In this document: one piece after another, positions 50,067 through 59,257 of the stretch
How the letters are laid out: each line of letters begins with the position of its first letter
Numbering within the stretch: the first letter of the stretch is position 1
Assembly (NCBI GenBank): GCA_001897525.1
Contig: MKTB01000020.1
Coordinates: forward strand, 1-64,000
DNA from: Bacteroidetes bacterium 43-16
GTDB taxonomy: Bacteria > Bacteroidota > Bacteroidia > Chitinophagales > Chitinophagaceae
DNA: 64,000 nt
Reading direction: 5' to 3'
Notes under the pieces: model-generated
The model's input: the letters and a program-made list of their open reading frames with translations, nothing else
The model's database searches: none
Told to the model about the DNA's origin: nothing
Program-made: the position numbers and the translations under genes

Positions 50067-50972
50067 ATGAAAAAAGCCTTATTGTATGTTGCCTTTATTA
50101 CCGGATCTTTCTACCTGATCTCTTGTGAAAAAGAAGTCAACTTCAACTTACCTGCCAGTATATCTGAAAAGGTAGTTGTAGAGGGTGGTATCGAATTGGG
50201 TACTCCTCCCCTCGTACTGTTGACCAATAGTTTCGGCTTCTTTTCCAAGCTTGACCTGAGCACGCTGCAGAATGCGTTTATCAGCGGTGCGCAGATCAGT
50301 GTAAGTGATGGCAGCAGAACGGTTAACCTCCGCGAGTATTCCATTGATACATTGGGCAATTTCTATAAGTTCTATTCTGTAGATTCTTCCAATGCTGCTG
50401 ATCTGACTTTTATAGGGCAGGCCGGTAAATCGTATCAATTGAAAATTGTGGTGGATGGTAAAACGTATGAATCGACCACGACTATCCCGCAACCGGTGAG
50501 TGCTGCATTTGACAGTATCTGGAGTGAGCCTTTTGAAAACCCTGACCCGGAACACCCGGAATACCGCAGGGTAATGGTCCGCTATAATGATCCGCCGGAA
50601 TTGGGTAACCGCTTCAGGATATTTATCCAGCAAAACAACCGACCTTTTACCGCAGGCCGTTTTTCCACTTTGGATGATAATATCACCAACGGTACGACTA
50701 CCACACTTGATTTTTATAATGTGTTGAGTCCTATGGATACTTCCACACAGGATGGCCGGTTTGCCTTTTTGCCGGATGATGTGGTCACGATTAAATTCTC
50801 TGCCATTGATAAAGCGACTTATGATTTCTGGCAAACCCTGGACTTTTCGGTAGGAACGACGGGTAACCCCTTCTCCACACCGGTAAAAGTGCCTTCTAAT
50901 ATCTCGAACGGTGCTTTGGGTATCTGGGCCGGATATGCCCCTACTTATAAGACTGTAACTGTAAAAGAATAA
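50067..50972 (+). CDS. DUF4249 lipoprotein
   Basis: 301 aa. Lipobox YLISC (Cys20). The mature part is beta-rich: KEVNFNLPASISEKVVVEGGIELGTPPLVLLTNSFGFFSKLD, ISVSDGSRTVNLREYS, then GKSYQLKIVVDGKTYESTTTIPQPV. This is the usual DUF4249 layout. These outer membrane lipoproteins are usually partnered with a TonB-dependent receptor, which is absent here, so the nutrient cannot be guessed. It is close after the rlmB-like gene (8 bp). Confidence 0.85.
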   Translation: MKKALLYVAFITGSFYLISCEKEVNFNLPASISEKVVVEGGIELGTPPLVLLTNSFGFFSKLDLSTLQNAFISGAQISVSDGSRTVNLREYSIDTLGNFYKFYSVDSSNAADLTFIGQAGKSYQLKIVVDGKTYESTTTIPQPVSAAFDSIWSEPFENPDPEHPEYRRVMVRYNDPPELGNRFRIFIQQNNRPFTAGRFSTLDDNITNGTTTTLDFYNVLSPMDTSTQDGRFAFLPDDVVTIKFSAIDKATYDFWQTLDFSVGTTGNPFSTPVKVPSNISNGALGIWAGYAPTYKTVTVKE

Positions 50973-50979
50973 GCATCAG

Positions 50980-51639
50980 ATGAACATAGCACAATATATA
51001 GACCATACGATCCTTAAGCCTACGACAACGATTGGTGAAATAGAGCAATTGTGTAGCGATGCACTTCAATATAATTTTAAAGCGGTATGTGTACCGCCTT
51101 TTTATGTAAAGGCAGCGCGGCAGTTGTTAAGTGGTACACCGGTGAAGGTGGCTACCGTTATCGGTTTCCCTTTTGGCTATGAGGGCACAGAGAGCAAGCT
51201 GGTTGCGATCAGGCAGGCTTTGTCGGATGGTGCAGATGAACTGGATATTGTGCATAATCTTGCTGCTTTAAAAAATGAGGACTGGGATTACCTGGCTAAG
51301 GAAATTGCTTTATGCCTGCAACCCATTCGCCTTGCAGATAAAGTAGTTAAGGTGATTATCGAAAGTGGTATATTGACGGAAACGGAGATCGTGAAGTCTT
51401 GTGCGCTTTATGCCAAACATAAAGTAGACTTTGTGAAAACCTCTACCGGCTATGCCGAAAAAGGAGCCAGCATAGAGGCGGTAAAACTGATGCGTTCTCA
51501 TTTACCGGAAACTATTGAGATCAAAGCTTCCGGGGGTATAAGGACATTAGAAGCCCTGAAGGACTATGTTGCGGCAGGAGCCACACGTATAGGTACATCT
51601 TCTGGTGTACAGATTTCGAAAGAAGCGAAAAAATCGTAG
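50980..51639 (+). CDS. deoC: Deoxyribose-phosphate aldolase
   Basis: 219 aa. It begins IAQYIDHTILKPTTTIGEIEQLC and contains VIGFPFGYEGTESKLVAIRQALSDGADELDIVHN, and the Schiff-base Lys in VDFVKTSTGYAEKGASIE, with the GGIRTLEALKDYVAAGATRIGTSSG phosphate loop. It cleaves 2-deoxyribose 5-phosphate to glyceraldehyde 3-phosphate and acetaldehyde in nucleoside catabolism. Close co-directional spacing (7 bp) to DUF4249 indicates shared transcription rather than shared function. Confidence 0.96.
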   Translation: MNIAQYIDHTILKPTTTIGEIEQLCSDALQYNFKAVCVPPFYVKAARQLLSGTPVKVATVIGFPFGYEGTESKLVAIRQALSDGADELDIVHNLAALKNEDWDYLAKEIALCLQPIRLADKVVKVIIESGILTETEIVKSCALYAKHKVDFVKTSTGYAEKGASIEAVKLMRSHLPETIEIKASGGIRTLEALKDYVAAGATRIGTSSGVQISKEAKKS

Positions 51640-51694
51640 ATTTGTCCTGTCATGCCTTATGACGGGACTTGTTTTCAGCTAAACCGAGTAATCA

Positions 51695-52186
51695 ATGATC
51701 GTTAAATATGCATTTTTAATCCTGGCTTTTTTAACCGTTTTTTTTACGGGACCTGTTTTTGCGCAAGCGCCACAGCAGCCGCCACCATCCGGTTCCTCCA
51801 ATTTTATGGATGAGGATCCTGATGAGACAGAAACGGTAAGAATTAAAAGAAAGGTGTCCAGCGTTACCAAAGGATACCGTATCCAGATCTATAGCGGACC
51901 GGACCGGGAAGTAGCCAAGGCTACGAAGATCAGCTTTATGAAGCGTTTTCCTTCCATCCGTTCCTACATCAGCTATGAAGTACCTTATTACAAGATAAAA
52001 GTTGGGGATTTTAAATCCCGCAGGGATGCCCATGAACTTTATCGTTATTTAAGCCAGACTTATACCTCGATGGTGGTGCCTTCCCTGATCAATAATAAAA
52101 TTCCACCTAAAGTGCCGGGCACTTATAATAACCCGGATAGCCCCGACCAGGAAGCCAGTCCTTCCCCGGCCGATACCTCCAGATAA
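51695..52186 (+). CDS. SPOR domain exported protein
   Basis: 163 aa. Signal peptide about 1-24 (KYAFLILAFLTVFFTGPVFA), a Pro/acid-rich linker with PQQPPPSGSSNFMDEDPDETE, then a SPOR domain (about 65-135; GYRIQIYSGPDREVAKATKISFMKRFPSIRSYISYEVPYYKIKVGDFKSRRDAHELYRYLS) and a Pro/Ser-rich tail. SPOR domains bind denuded septal peptidoglycan, so a cell-division or wall-related role is likely. Confidence 0.88.
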   Translation: MIVKYAFLILAFLTVFFTGPVFAQAPQQPPPSGSSNFMDEDPDETETVRIKRKVSSVTKGYRIQIYSGPDREVAKATKISFMKRFPSIRSYISYEVPYYKIKVGDFKSRRDAHELYRYLSQTYTSMVVPSLINNKIPPKVPGTYNNPDSPDQEASPSPADTSR

Positions 52187-52200
52187 ACTGAATTGACTTC

Positions 52201-53382
52201 ATGCGCGCGGAAATACAGACTCTTGCTCAATCCCTGCTGCCTAAACTGGTAGCCATCAGACAACATTTACACCGGCATCCCGAATTATCTTTCGAAGAGG
52301 TGCAAACGATGAATTATATTGCTGCGCAACTAGAGGAACTGGGCATACCTTATACACAGGGGGTGGCCGGGACTGGTATTGTAGCGCTTATTGAAGGGGC
52401 TGAAGCCGGAAAATGTATTGCACTGCGGGCAGATATGGATGCATTGCCGATCAAGGAGCAGAATGAAGTGCCTTATAAGAGCCGGAATGAAGGTGTCATG
52501 CATGCCTGCGGACATGATGTGCATACTACCTGTCTTCTGGGTGCAGCAGCAATCCTGTGGCAAAACAGGCAGGCACTTAAGGGTACCGTAAAACTTATTT
52601 TTCAACCTGGGGAAGAGCAAAGCCCCGGTGGGGCCAGTTTAATGATCAAAGCAGGAGTATTGCAAGATCCCGCACCTGAAGCTATTATAGGGCTGCACGT
52701 TTTTCCTGAATTACCTTCCGGTTACCTCGGCTTCAGAGGAGGGCAATATATGGCCAGTGCCGATGAACTGCATATTACGATTGAGGGAAAAGGCGGCCAT
52801 GCTGCCCTGCCCCAGAGCACGATCGATCCTATCGTGATCGCTGCTAATATTATTGTTCAGCTACAACAGATCGTTTCACGCCGCAGTCATCCACTTACGC
52901 CCACTGTATTGTCTTTTGGCCACATCAGCGGCGGACAGGTGACGAATGTGATCCCCGGAGCGGTAACGATCAAAGGTACGCTGCGCACTTTTGACGAGGA
53001 GTGGCGGCAAGAGGCGGTACGCCTGATACATGAAGTGGTTACGCATAATTGTGCTGCATGGGGCGCTACTGCGCATATCGATATGCCTCCCGGCTATCCC
53101 TGCCTGTATAATGATGAGGCCCTGACCACTGCGATAGAGGGCTATGCCCGTGCTTACTTAGGCGATGAATACATTAAGCCCCTGGAAATGCGCATGACGG
53201 CTGAAGATTTCAGCTTTTACACGCAGGAAATACCGGGTTGCTTCTTCCGTTTAGGTACAAACAAGAACAACGAGGCATTCACGATACCGGTACATCATCC
53301 TAATTTTGACATTGATGAGGATGCACTGGCCGTAGGTGCCGGAACGATGGCCTGGGCTGCGCTGAATTATCTAAAGGCCTGA
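52201..53382 (+). CDS. M20 family amidohydrolase
   Basis: 393 aa. Metal ligands appear in RADMDALPIKE, HACGHDVHTTCLLGAA and FQPGEEQSPGGASLMIKAGVL (catalytic Glu-Glu), with further ligand HVFPELPSG and dimerisation-domain motif GGHAALPQSTIDPI. It is the N-acyl-L-amino acid amidohydrolase/hippurate hydrolase type and cleaves N-acylated amino acids or dipeptides. It follows the SPOR gene after 14 bp and its end overlaps the convergent methyltransferase gene by 12 bp. Confidence 0.92.
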   Translation: MRAEIQTLAQSLLPKLVAIRQHLHRHPELSFEEVQTMNYIAAQLEELGIPYTQGVAGTGIVALIEGAEAGKCIALRADMDALPIKEQNEVPYKSRNEGVMHACGHDVHTTCLLGAAAILWQNRQALKGTVKLIFQPGEEQSPGGASLMIKAGVLQDPAPEAIIGLHVFPELPSGYLGFRGGQYMASADELHITIEGKGGHAALPQSTIDPIVIAANIIVQLQQIVSRRSHPLTPTVLSFGHISGGQVTNVIPGAVTIKGTLRTFDEEWRQEAVRLIHEVVTHNCAAWGATAHIDMPPGYPCLYNDEALTTAIEGYARAYLGDEYIKPLEMRMTAEDFSFYTQEIPGCFFRLGTNKNNEAFTIPVHHPNFDIDEDALAVGAGTMAWAALNYLKA

Positions 53383-54042
53383 TTTTTTCAATTTTAATAC
53401 AGTAAACGCCCGGTCAACTTTTGTGCCGATCTTGCTGATGGCTACATCATTTTTGTGCCATTCTTCTGCTATGGAGAAATTGGCAGGTGTTAACAGTGCA
53501 GCTATTTTTTCAGTATCATATAAGGTGAAGCCGTATTGCACAAAGGGTAATTGCTGCATAAAGGAAGCCTGTGCAAAGGTGATGAAGAGTTGACCCCCCG
53601 GTTTTAATACGCGCTCCATTTCCGACAAAAGTACTTGAGGCTGCTCCCAGAAGTAAATGGTATTGATGGTAAATATACCATCAAACATCTCCTTTTCAAA
53701 AGGAATATGGATACCATCATAGCAGGAGAACCGGACCTTGCTGTGCGCAGCATCTTTGTGCATAGCTGCGGCCTGGTCGCACATGGTTTGTGATATTTCC
53801 AGTCCCTGATAATTGCTTATAGAATATTGCTCCAGCAAAGATGGCAGGTGCTGTGCATTGCCGGGTCCCAGTTCCAGGACGCTTGCATTCGCAGGCAGTT
53901 GGAGCAGTTCCAGTGTTGCGGAGATCATGGCCTGGTTGCCGGTATTCATGTTGAGGCCGGTTGCAATACCCATTTCACCTTCGGGACATCTCAGTTGCGC
54001 GGCCAGGTTTTTCAATTGTTCTTCTGAAAACGGTTTTTCCAA
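53371..54042 (-). CDS. Class I SAM-dependent methyltransferase
   Basis: 223 aa with an apparent TTG start at 54042; no in-frame ATG exists before the conserved LAAQLRCPEGEMGIATGLNMNTGN. SAM motif I is SVLELGPGNAQHLPSLLEQY, then YQGLEISQTMCDQAAAM, FSCYDGIHIPFEKEMFDGIFTINTIYFWEQPQVLLSEMERVLKPGGQLFITF. It is a Methyltransf_11-type enzyme on an unknown small molecule. Its 3' end overlaps the M20 gene. Confidence 0.85.
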   Translation of the reverse strand: MEKPFSEEQLKNLAAQLRCPEGEMGIATGLNMNTGNQAMISATLELLQLPANASVLELGPGNAQHLPSLLEQYSISNYQGLEISQTMCDQAAAMHKDAAHSKVRFSCYDGIHIPFEKEMFDGIFTINTIYFWEQPQVLLSEMERVLKPGGQLFITFAQASFMQQLPFVQYGFTLYDTEKIAALLTPANFSIAEEWHKNDVAISKIGTKVDRAFTVLKLKKSGL

Positions 54043-54181
54043 ATTGTTACCTTTTTTAGTCTTGCAATGTACTTAAAGTTGCAGGGAAAGAATTGCGGAA
54101 AGTCCATATTTTTACAGTATCCGGACATATGTTTTGTTAAAAAAACGGGAAGTCAAGAAATCGTTAAATAAATTATTTCTA

Positions 54182-54214
54182 TTTGCCCGTGCGTTATTTA
54201 TTCAATTACCTTTG
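54182..54214 (+). promoter_or_regulatory. Promoter of the RND efflux operon
   Basis: TTTG (54182-54185), 21 bp, TACCTTTG (54207-54214): the best full Bacteroidota promoter match in the window. The operator palindrome starts one base after it. Confidence 0.75.
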
Positions 54215-54230
54215 TTGACATTTTTGTCAA
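54215..54230. promoter_or_regulatory. TetR operator palindrome
   Basis: TTGACA-TTTT-TGTCAA is a perfect 6 bp inverted repeat with a 4 bp spacer, directly after the -7 box and covering the expected transcription start; the GTG start is at 54238. This is the classic position for TetR-type autorepression. Confidence 0.75.
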
Positions 54231-54237
54231 AAAATCT

Positions 54238-54846
54238 GTGAAAGACAATAAAACAGAAGAACTTATAAAGTCGTGTTCTAAAGACCTTTTTTTTAATAAA
54301 GGAAAATTGAATGCTTCTACGCAGGAGATCGCCGATAATGCCGGGGTAAAACGTACTTTGGTCAATTACTATTTTGGCTCCAAGCAAAAGCTTTTCGACC
54401 TGGTATTTGAAGAATTGAGGTTCACTTTTAAGTCACTCCTGCATAAAGCGGTGAGTGGTACGGCAAGTGTTTATGATAAAGTATCTGCCCTGATCCATTA
54501 TTGTTCTGATTTTATTAAAAAGTATCCTCACTTCAATATATTTCTGATCAACGAAATTAATACGGTGGGTGTCAACAAGACCGAAAGAATGAAAAAATAT
54601 CATTTTCCTGAATTAAATATTTTTTTCAGGGAAATAGAAGCGGAAATGGAAGATGGAAAAATTCCTCAAATGAACCCTTTGAATTTTTACATTAATATTT
54701 TTGCTTTACTCTCCTATCCTATTATCATGCGTCCTTATTATGACCAGATATTTGAAGTCAGTAAAAAAGAGATGGATGAACTATATGCCAGCAGGAAGGA
54801 GGTCATTTTAAAATTAATATTTCAACACACACAACAACAATCATAA
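54238..54846 (+). CDS. TetR family regulator of the RND efflux operon
   Basis: 202 aa with a GTG start at 54238 (KDNKTEELIKSCSKDLFFNKGKLNASTQEIADNAGVKRTLVNYYFGSKQKLFDLVFEELR). The DNA-binding HTH fills about 10-55; the rest is the all-helical ligand-binding and dimerisation domain. It is 11 bp upstream of the adaptor gene and has a palindrome over its own promoter, so it probably represses the whole operon and releases DNA on binding an effector drug or metabolite. Confidence 0.9.
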   Translation: MKDNKTEELIKSCSKDLFFNKGKLNASTQEIADNAGVKRTLVNYYFGSKQKLFDLVFEELRFTFKSLLHKAVSGTASVYDKVSALIHYCSDFIKKYPHFNIFLINEINTVGVNKTERMKKYHFPELNIFFREIEAEMEDGKIPQMNPLNFYINIFALLSYPIIMRPYYDQIFEVSKKEMDELYASRKEVILKLIFQHTQQQS

Positions 54847-54857
54847 ATATTTTCTAA

Positions 54858-56042
54858 ATGAGTTTAGATAAACTAGTTAGGGGCGGCTTAATCATTTCTG
54901 GCTTAATAGGCAGTACGGCCTTTTTTGTTGCCTGTAAGGGCGATAATGCAGCTAAGGAAGCCCAGGCCAAGGCCAACCAGGTAAAGCCTTATAATGTCAT
55001 CAGCCTGGAAAGGCAATCGGTAACCTTATTTGCAGACTACCCGGCTACATTACAGGGTATCCGCGATATTGATATACGCCCGAAGATAGATGGCTATATC
55101 GAGAAAGTATTTGTTGACGAAGGACAGTCTGTAAGTGCAGGCCAGGTCCTGTTTACGATCAATAACCCGCAGTATGCGCAGGACGTAAATAATACCCGTG
55201 CGGCCATTGCCAGTGCAGAAGCTGCTGTGGCTACTGCCCGCTTGCAGGTAAAGAAGACCAAGCCGCTGGTGGACCAGGACATCATCAGTCCTTATGAATA
55301 TGAAAGTGCGGAATTGAATTTAAAGGCAAAGGAAGCTGCACTGACACAGGCCAGGGCGGTGTATAACAATTCTAAGATCAACCAGGGATACACTACAGTG
55401 ACCAGCCCGGTAAGCGGCCTGGTAGGCACTATCCCCTATCGTATCGGGAGTTATGTAAATGCCTCAGCTTTGCCGCTGACTACGGTATCTGATATCTCCA
55501 GGGTCTATGCTTATTTTTCTATGAATGAAAAACAGCAACTGTCTTTTTACATCAATACACCGGGCGCTACGGTAGAGCAAAAATTGAAACAGATGCCTGC
55601 AGTAAGTCTTCTGTTATCCAATACAGAGGAATACCCTGCGAAAGGTAAGCTGGAATCTATCAGCGGACAGGCCAATACGCAGACCGGGTCTTATAATGTA
55701 CGGGCGACTTTCCCTAATGACCAGCGTTTATTACGCTCCGGGAGCAGTGCGGTGGTGCGTATCCCTACTTATGTGGACAAAGCCATCATCATACCTCAGA
55801 AAGCTACTACGGAACTCCAGGATAAGCGCCTGGCCTACATCGTAGCAGACAGTAACAAGGTGAAGGCGGTGCCGATAAAAGTAAGAGAAGTGCCGGGCGG
55901 CAAGTTCTTTGTAGTGGATGAGGGCCTTAAAGAAAGTGATCAGCTGATCGTTGAAGGGGTGGGTTTGCTGACAGAAGGTACGGTGATCAAGCCTACACTG
56001 ATCCCTGCAGACAGCGCATTGAAAGCATTTGACAAGAAATAA
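54858..56042 (+). CDS. RND efflux periplasmic adaptor (AcrA/MexA-like) lipoprotein
   Basis: 394 aa. Lipobox FVAC (Cys26). Membrane fusion protein layout: beta-barrel start TLFADYPATLQGIRDIDIRPKIDGYIEKVFVDEGQSVSAGQVLFTINNPQYAQ (lipoyl half), a helical hairpin (about 105-165), the second lipoyl half TTVTSPVSGLVGTIPYRIGSYVN, and the C-terminal beta and membrane-proximal domains. It links the inner-membrane pump to the outer-membrane channel encoded downstream. Confidence 0.93.
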   Translation: MSLDKLVRGGLIISGLIGSTAFFVACKGDNAAKEAQAKANQVKPYNVISLERQSVTLFADYPATLQGIRDIDIRPKIDGYIEKVFVDEGQSVSAGQVLFTINNPQYAQDVNNTRAAIASAEAAVATARLQVKKTKPLVDQDIISPYEYESAELNLKAKEAALTQARAVYNNSKINQGYTTVTSPVSGLVGTIPYRIGSYVNASALPLTTVSDISRVYAYFSMNEKQQLSFYINTPGATVEQKLKQMPAVSLLLSNTEEYPAKGKLESISGQANTQTGSYNVRATFPNDQRLLRSGSSAVVRIPTYVDKAIIIPQKATTELQDKRLAYIVADSNKVKAVPIKVREVPGGKFFVVDEGLKESDQLIVEGVGLLTEGTVIKPTLIPADSALKAFDKK

Positions 56043-56070
56043 GATTATAGGATCTCTTTAATTCCACAAC

Positions 56071-59000
56071 ATGTTTAAGAAATTTATTGAACGTCCTGTA
56101 TTGTCTACAGTGATTTCAATTATCATAGTGATATTGGGTATTTTGGGTTTAGTGACCTTGCCCGTATCACAATACCCGGAGATTGCACCTCCGACCGTAA
56201 GTGTGCAGGCCAGCTACCAGGGTGCCAGTGCAGAGGTGGTGTTGAATAGTGTGGTGATCCCGCTGGAAGAGCAGATCAATGGTGTTGAGGACATGACTTA
56301 CATGACTTCAACGGCAGGTAACGATGGTACTGCCAATATTAATATTTATTTCAAATTAGGGACTAATCCCGATCTGGCTGCGGTGAATGTACAGAACCGT
56401 GTGGCCCGTGCCACCAGCCTGCTGCCGCAGGAGGTTACGCGTGCGGGTGTGACCACGGCAAAGCGCCAGAGCAGTAATGTAATGATCTTTGCTTTGACGA
56501 GTACTAATCCTGCTTATGATCAGTCCTTTTTACAAAACTATCTTAACATCAACATCCTGCCTCAGCTCAAAAGGGTAAATGGCGTGGGTGAAGCGATGGT
56601 ATTCGGTTCTAAAGACTATTCTATGCGTATCTGGCTGAAGCCGGACGTGATGGCGAGTTATGGCCTGGTACCTTCTGATGTGAATGTGGCCCTGGCAGAG
56701 CAGAATATTGAAGCGGCCCCGGGCCAGTTGGGGGAGAATGCAGACCAGTCGTTCCAGTACACCTTAAAGTATAAAGGAAGGCTGCAGGACGAGCAGGAGT
56801 TCAGCGATATCGTGGTGAAAACTACGGAGGACGGACAGATCCTGCGTTTAAAGGACATTGCCCGTATAGAACTGGGTACGCAGGCTTATAACGGTAGTTC
56901 TTATACCAATGGCTTCCCGAGTTCGGGTGTGGCTATTTCCCAGACTTCAGGTTCTAATGCCCAGGAGGTGATCAACGGATCCTTGGCGGTACTGGACAAG
57001 GCTTCCAAGAACTTCCCGGAAGGGGTCAGTTATTTTACGATCACCAATGCCAATGACTTCCTGGATGCTTCTATCACTAAAGTAATTCACACTTTGATTG
57101 AAGCCTTTATCCTGGTATTTATCGTGGTGTTTGTATTCCTGCAAGACTGGCGTTCTACGCTCATCCCGGCTATTTCGGTACCGGTGGCTATTGTAGGTAC
57201 TTTCTTTTTCTTGCAGCTATTTGGTTTTACGATCAACCTCTTAACCTTATTTGCCCTTGTACTGGCGGTGGGTATCGTGGTGGATGATGCCATTGTGGTG
57301 GTCGAGGCCGTCCATGCTAAAATGGAAGGCGGAGAGCGCAATCCGCGTAAAGCATCGATCAGTGCCATGAGTGAGATCAGCAGTGCGATCATCAGTATTA
57401 CGCTTGTTATGTCTGCGGTATTTATCCCGGTGAGTTTCATCCAGGGATCTGCAGGGGTATTCTATAAGCAATTTGGGCTTACACTGGCGGTATCTATTAT
57501 CTTGTCTGCGGTAAATGCCTTAACGCTCAGCCCGGCATTATGTGCCATTATCCTGAAGCCGCATGAGCATCATGATGAGGGCAAGAAGAAAAATGTTCTG
57601 AAAAGATTTTTCAGTGCTTTTAATACTGCTTTTGAGGTCACAACGAATAAGTATAAGAAAGCGGTAGGCTTTTTCATCAATAAGAAATGGCTGGCGATAC
57701 TGGGTATTTTGCTGTTCACCGGCCTCTTTGCTTACCTGATGAACACTACGCCTAAAGCCTTTGTTCCGAATGAGGATATGGGATCGATCACCACAGATGT
57801 GCGCTTGCCGGAAGGTAGTTCTGTAGAGCGTACAGAGGAGGTGCTGAAGCAGATCCAGAGTTCATTGGAAGGTATGCCGGAGATAGAGCGTGTATTACGT
57901 ATTTCCGGAAGGAGTATGATCAGTGGTTCGGGTAGTAACTTTGGTATGGTCATCATCAGGCTGAAGCCCTGGGATCAGCGCCCGGGTAAAAACAGTAGCT
58001 CGCAAATGCTGATCAAGCAATTGTTTGGCAAAACGGCCAATATCAAAGATGCAAAAGTAGTCTTCTTTGCACCGCCTACAATCCAGGGTTTTGGTATGAG
58101 TGGTGGTTTTGAATTCCAGTTGCAGGATCAGCTGGGTGCAGGCCTGGAAAAACTGAATGCGGTGAATACTGATTTCCTGGCTAAGCTGAACCAAAGGCCG
58201 GAAATACAGTTTGCCCAGACTTCATTCAGTCCTACTTTCCCGCAATACCGCATGGATATTGATGTGGCTGCGGCCAAAAAAGCCGGGATCACGGTAAATG
58301 ATATCATGTCTACCATGCAGGGTTATTATGGTGGTGTGTATGCCTCTAACTTTAATAAATTCGGTAAGCAATACCGCGTGATGTACCAGGCAGAGCCTGA
58401 GTTCAGGGCAGATCTTGCCAGCCTGAATAATATTATGGTACGTAACAAAGCAGGCCAGATGGCACCGGTAACCCAGTACATTACTATGGAAAAGGTGTTT
58501 GGTCCGCAAACGATCAACCGGTTCAACTTGTTTACTTCCATCAATATTAACGGATCGCCTAACCCGGGCTTCAGTTCGGGTGATGCGTTGAGGGCGGTAG
58601 AAGAAGTGGCCAAAGAGTCTTTGCCTGTAGGTTTTGGTTATGAATATTCTGGTATGACCAGGGAGGAGCAAAGCAGCGGCGGACAGACGATTTATATCTT
58701 TGTATTGTGTCTCATCTTCGTGTACTTCTTACTGGCGGCTCAATATGAAAGCTATATGTTACCTTTCGCGGTATTATTGTCTTTACCGATGGGTCTTGCA
58801 GGTACCTTCATTTTTGCTACGTTCCTTGATGTAAGTAATAATATTTATTTACAGATCACGCTCATCATGCTGATCGGTTTGCTGGCTAAGAATGCGATCC
58901 TGATCGTGGAATATGCGGTAGAAAGAAGGAAGCATGGTATGGGACTGGTAGAAGCGGCTATCTCGGGTGCTACGGCACGTCTGCGCCCTATCCTGATGAC

Positions 59001-59229
59001 TTCGTTTGCCTTTATCTTAGGCTTGTTGCCATTGAGTGTTTCTAAAGGTGCCGGTGCGATCGGTAACTCTTCGATTGGTATCGGTGCGATCGGCGGTATG
59101 TTGATCGGTACGATCCTGGGTGTATTTGTGATCCCGGTATTGTTCGTGATCTTCCAGTACCTGCAGGAGAAAATAACGGTGAAACGGCAGAACAGAGACG
59201 AAGCCTACGATTCCTTACCATCTGCTTAA
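56071..59229 (+). CDS. RND efflux permease (AcrB-like, HAE1 family)
   Basis: 1052 aa, full length, twelve membrane helices. It starts FKKFIERPVLSTVISIIIVILGILGLVTLPVSQYPEIAPPTVSV. The proton-relay acidic pair is in TM4, GIVVDDAIVVVEAVHA (about 400-412); the AYLDP-like family motifs PFAVLLSLPMGLAGTF and LIMLIGLLAKNAILIVEYAVERR occur in the second half. It exports drugs or metabolites by proton antiport. Adaptor 28 bp upstream, channel 28 bp downstream. Confidence 0.97.
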   Translation: MFKKFIERPVLSTVISIIIVILGILGLVTLPVSQYPEIAPPTVSVQASYQGASAEVVLNSVVIPLEEQINGVEDMTYMTSTAGNDGTANINIYFKLGTNPDLAAVNVQNRVARATSLLPQEVTRAGVTTAKRQSSNVMIFALTSTNPAYDQSFLQNYLNINILPQLKRVNGVGEAMVFGSKDYSMRIWLKPDVMASYGLVPSDVNVALAEQNIEAAPGQLGENADQSFQYTLKYKGRLQDEQEFSDIVVKTTEDGQILRLKDIARIELGTQAYNGSSYTNGFPSSGVAISQTSGSNAQEVINGSLAVLDKASKNFPEGVSYFTITNANDFLDASITKVIHTLIEAFILVFIVVFVFLQDWRSTLIPAISVPVAIVGTFFFLQLFGFTINLLTLFALVLAVGIVVDDAIVVVEAVHAKMEGGERNPRKASISAMSEISSAIISITLVMSAVFIPVSFIQGSAGVFYKQFGLTLAVSIILSAVNALTLSPALCAIILKPHEHHDEGKKKNVLKRFFSAFNTAFEVTTNKYKKAVGFFINKKWLAILGILLFTGLFAYLMNTTPKAFVPNEDMGSITTDVRLPEGSSVERTEEVLKQIQSSLEGMPEIERVLRISGRSMISGSGSNFGMVIIRLKPWDQRPGKNSSSQMLIKQLFGKTANIKDAKVVFFAPPTIQGFGMSGGFEFQLQDQLGAGLEKLNAVNTDFLAKLNQRPEIQFAQTSFSPTFPQYRMDIDVAAAKKAGITVNDIMSTMQGYYGGVYASNFNKFGKQYRVMYQAEPEFRADLASLNNIMVRNKAGQMAPVTQYITMEKVFGPQTINRFNLFTSININGSPNPGFSSGDALRAVEEVAKESLPVGFGYEYSGMTREEQSSGGQTIYIFVLCLIFVYFLLAAQYESYMLPFAVLLSLPMGLAGTFIFATFLDVSNNIYLQITLIMLIGLLAKNAILIVEYAVERRKHGMGLVEAAISGATARLRPILMTSFAFILGLLPLSVSKGAGAIGNSSIGIGAIGGMLIGTILGVFVIPVLFVIFQYLQEKITVKRQNRDEAYDSLPSA

Positions 59230-59257
59230 TTTATAGCCTGTAAAAGCTTTAACAACA

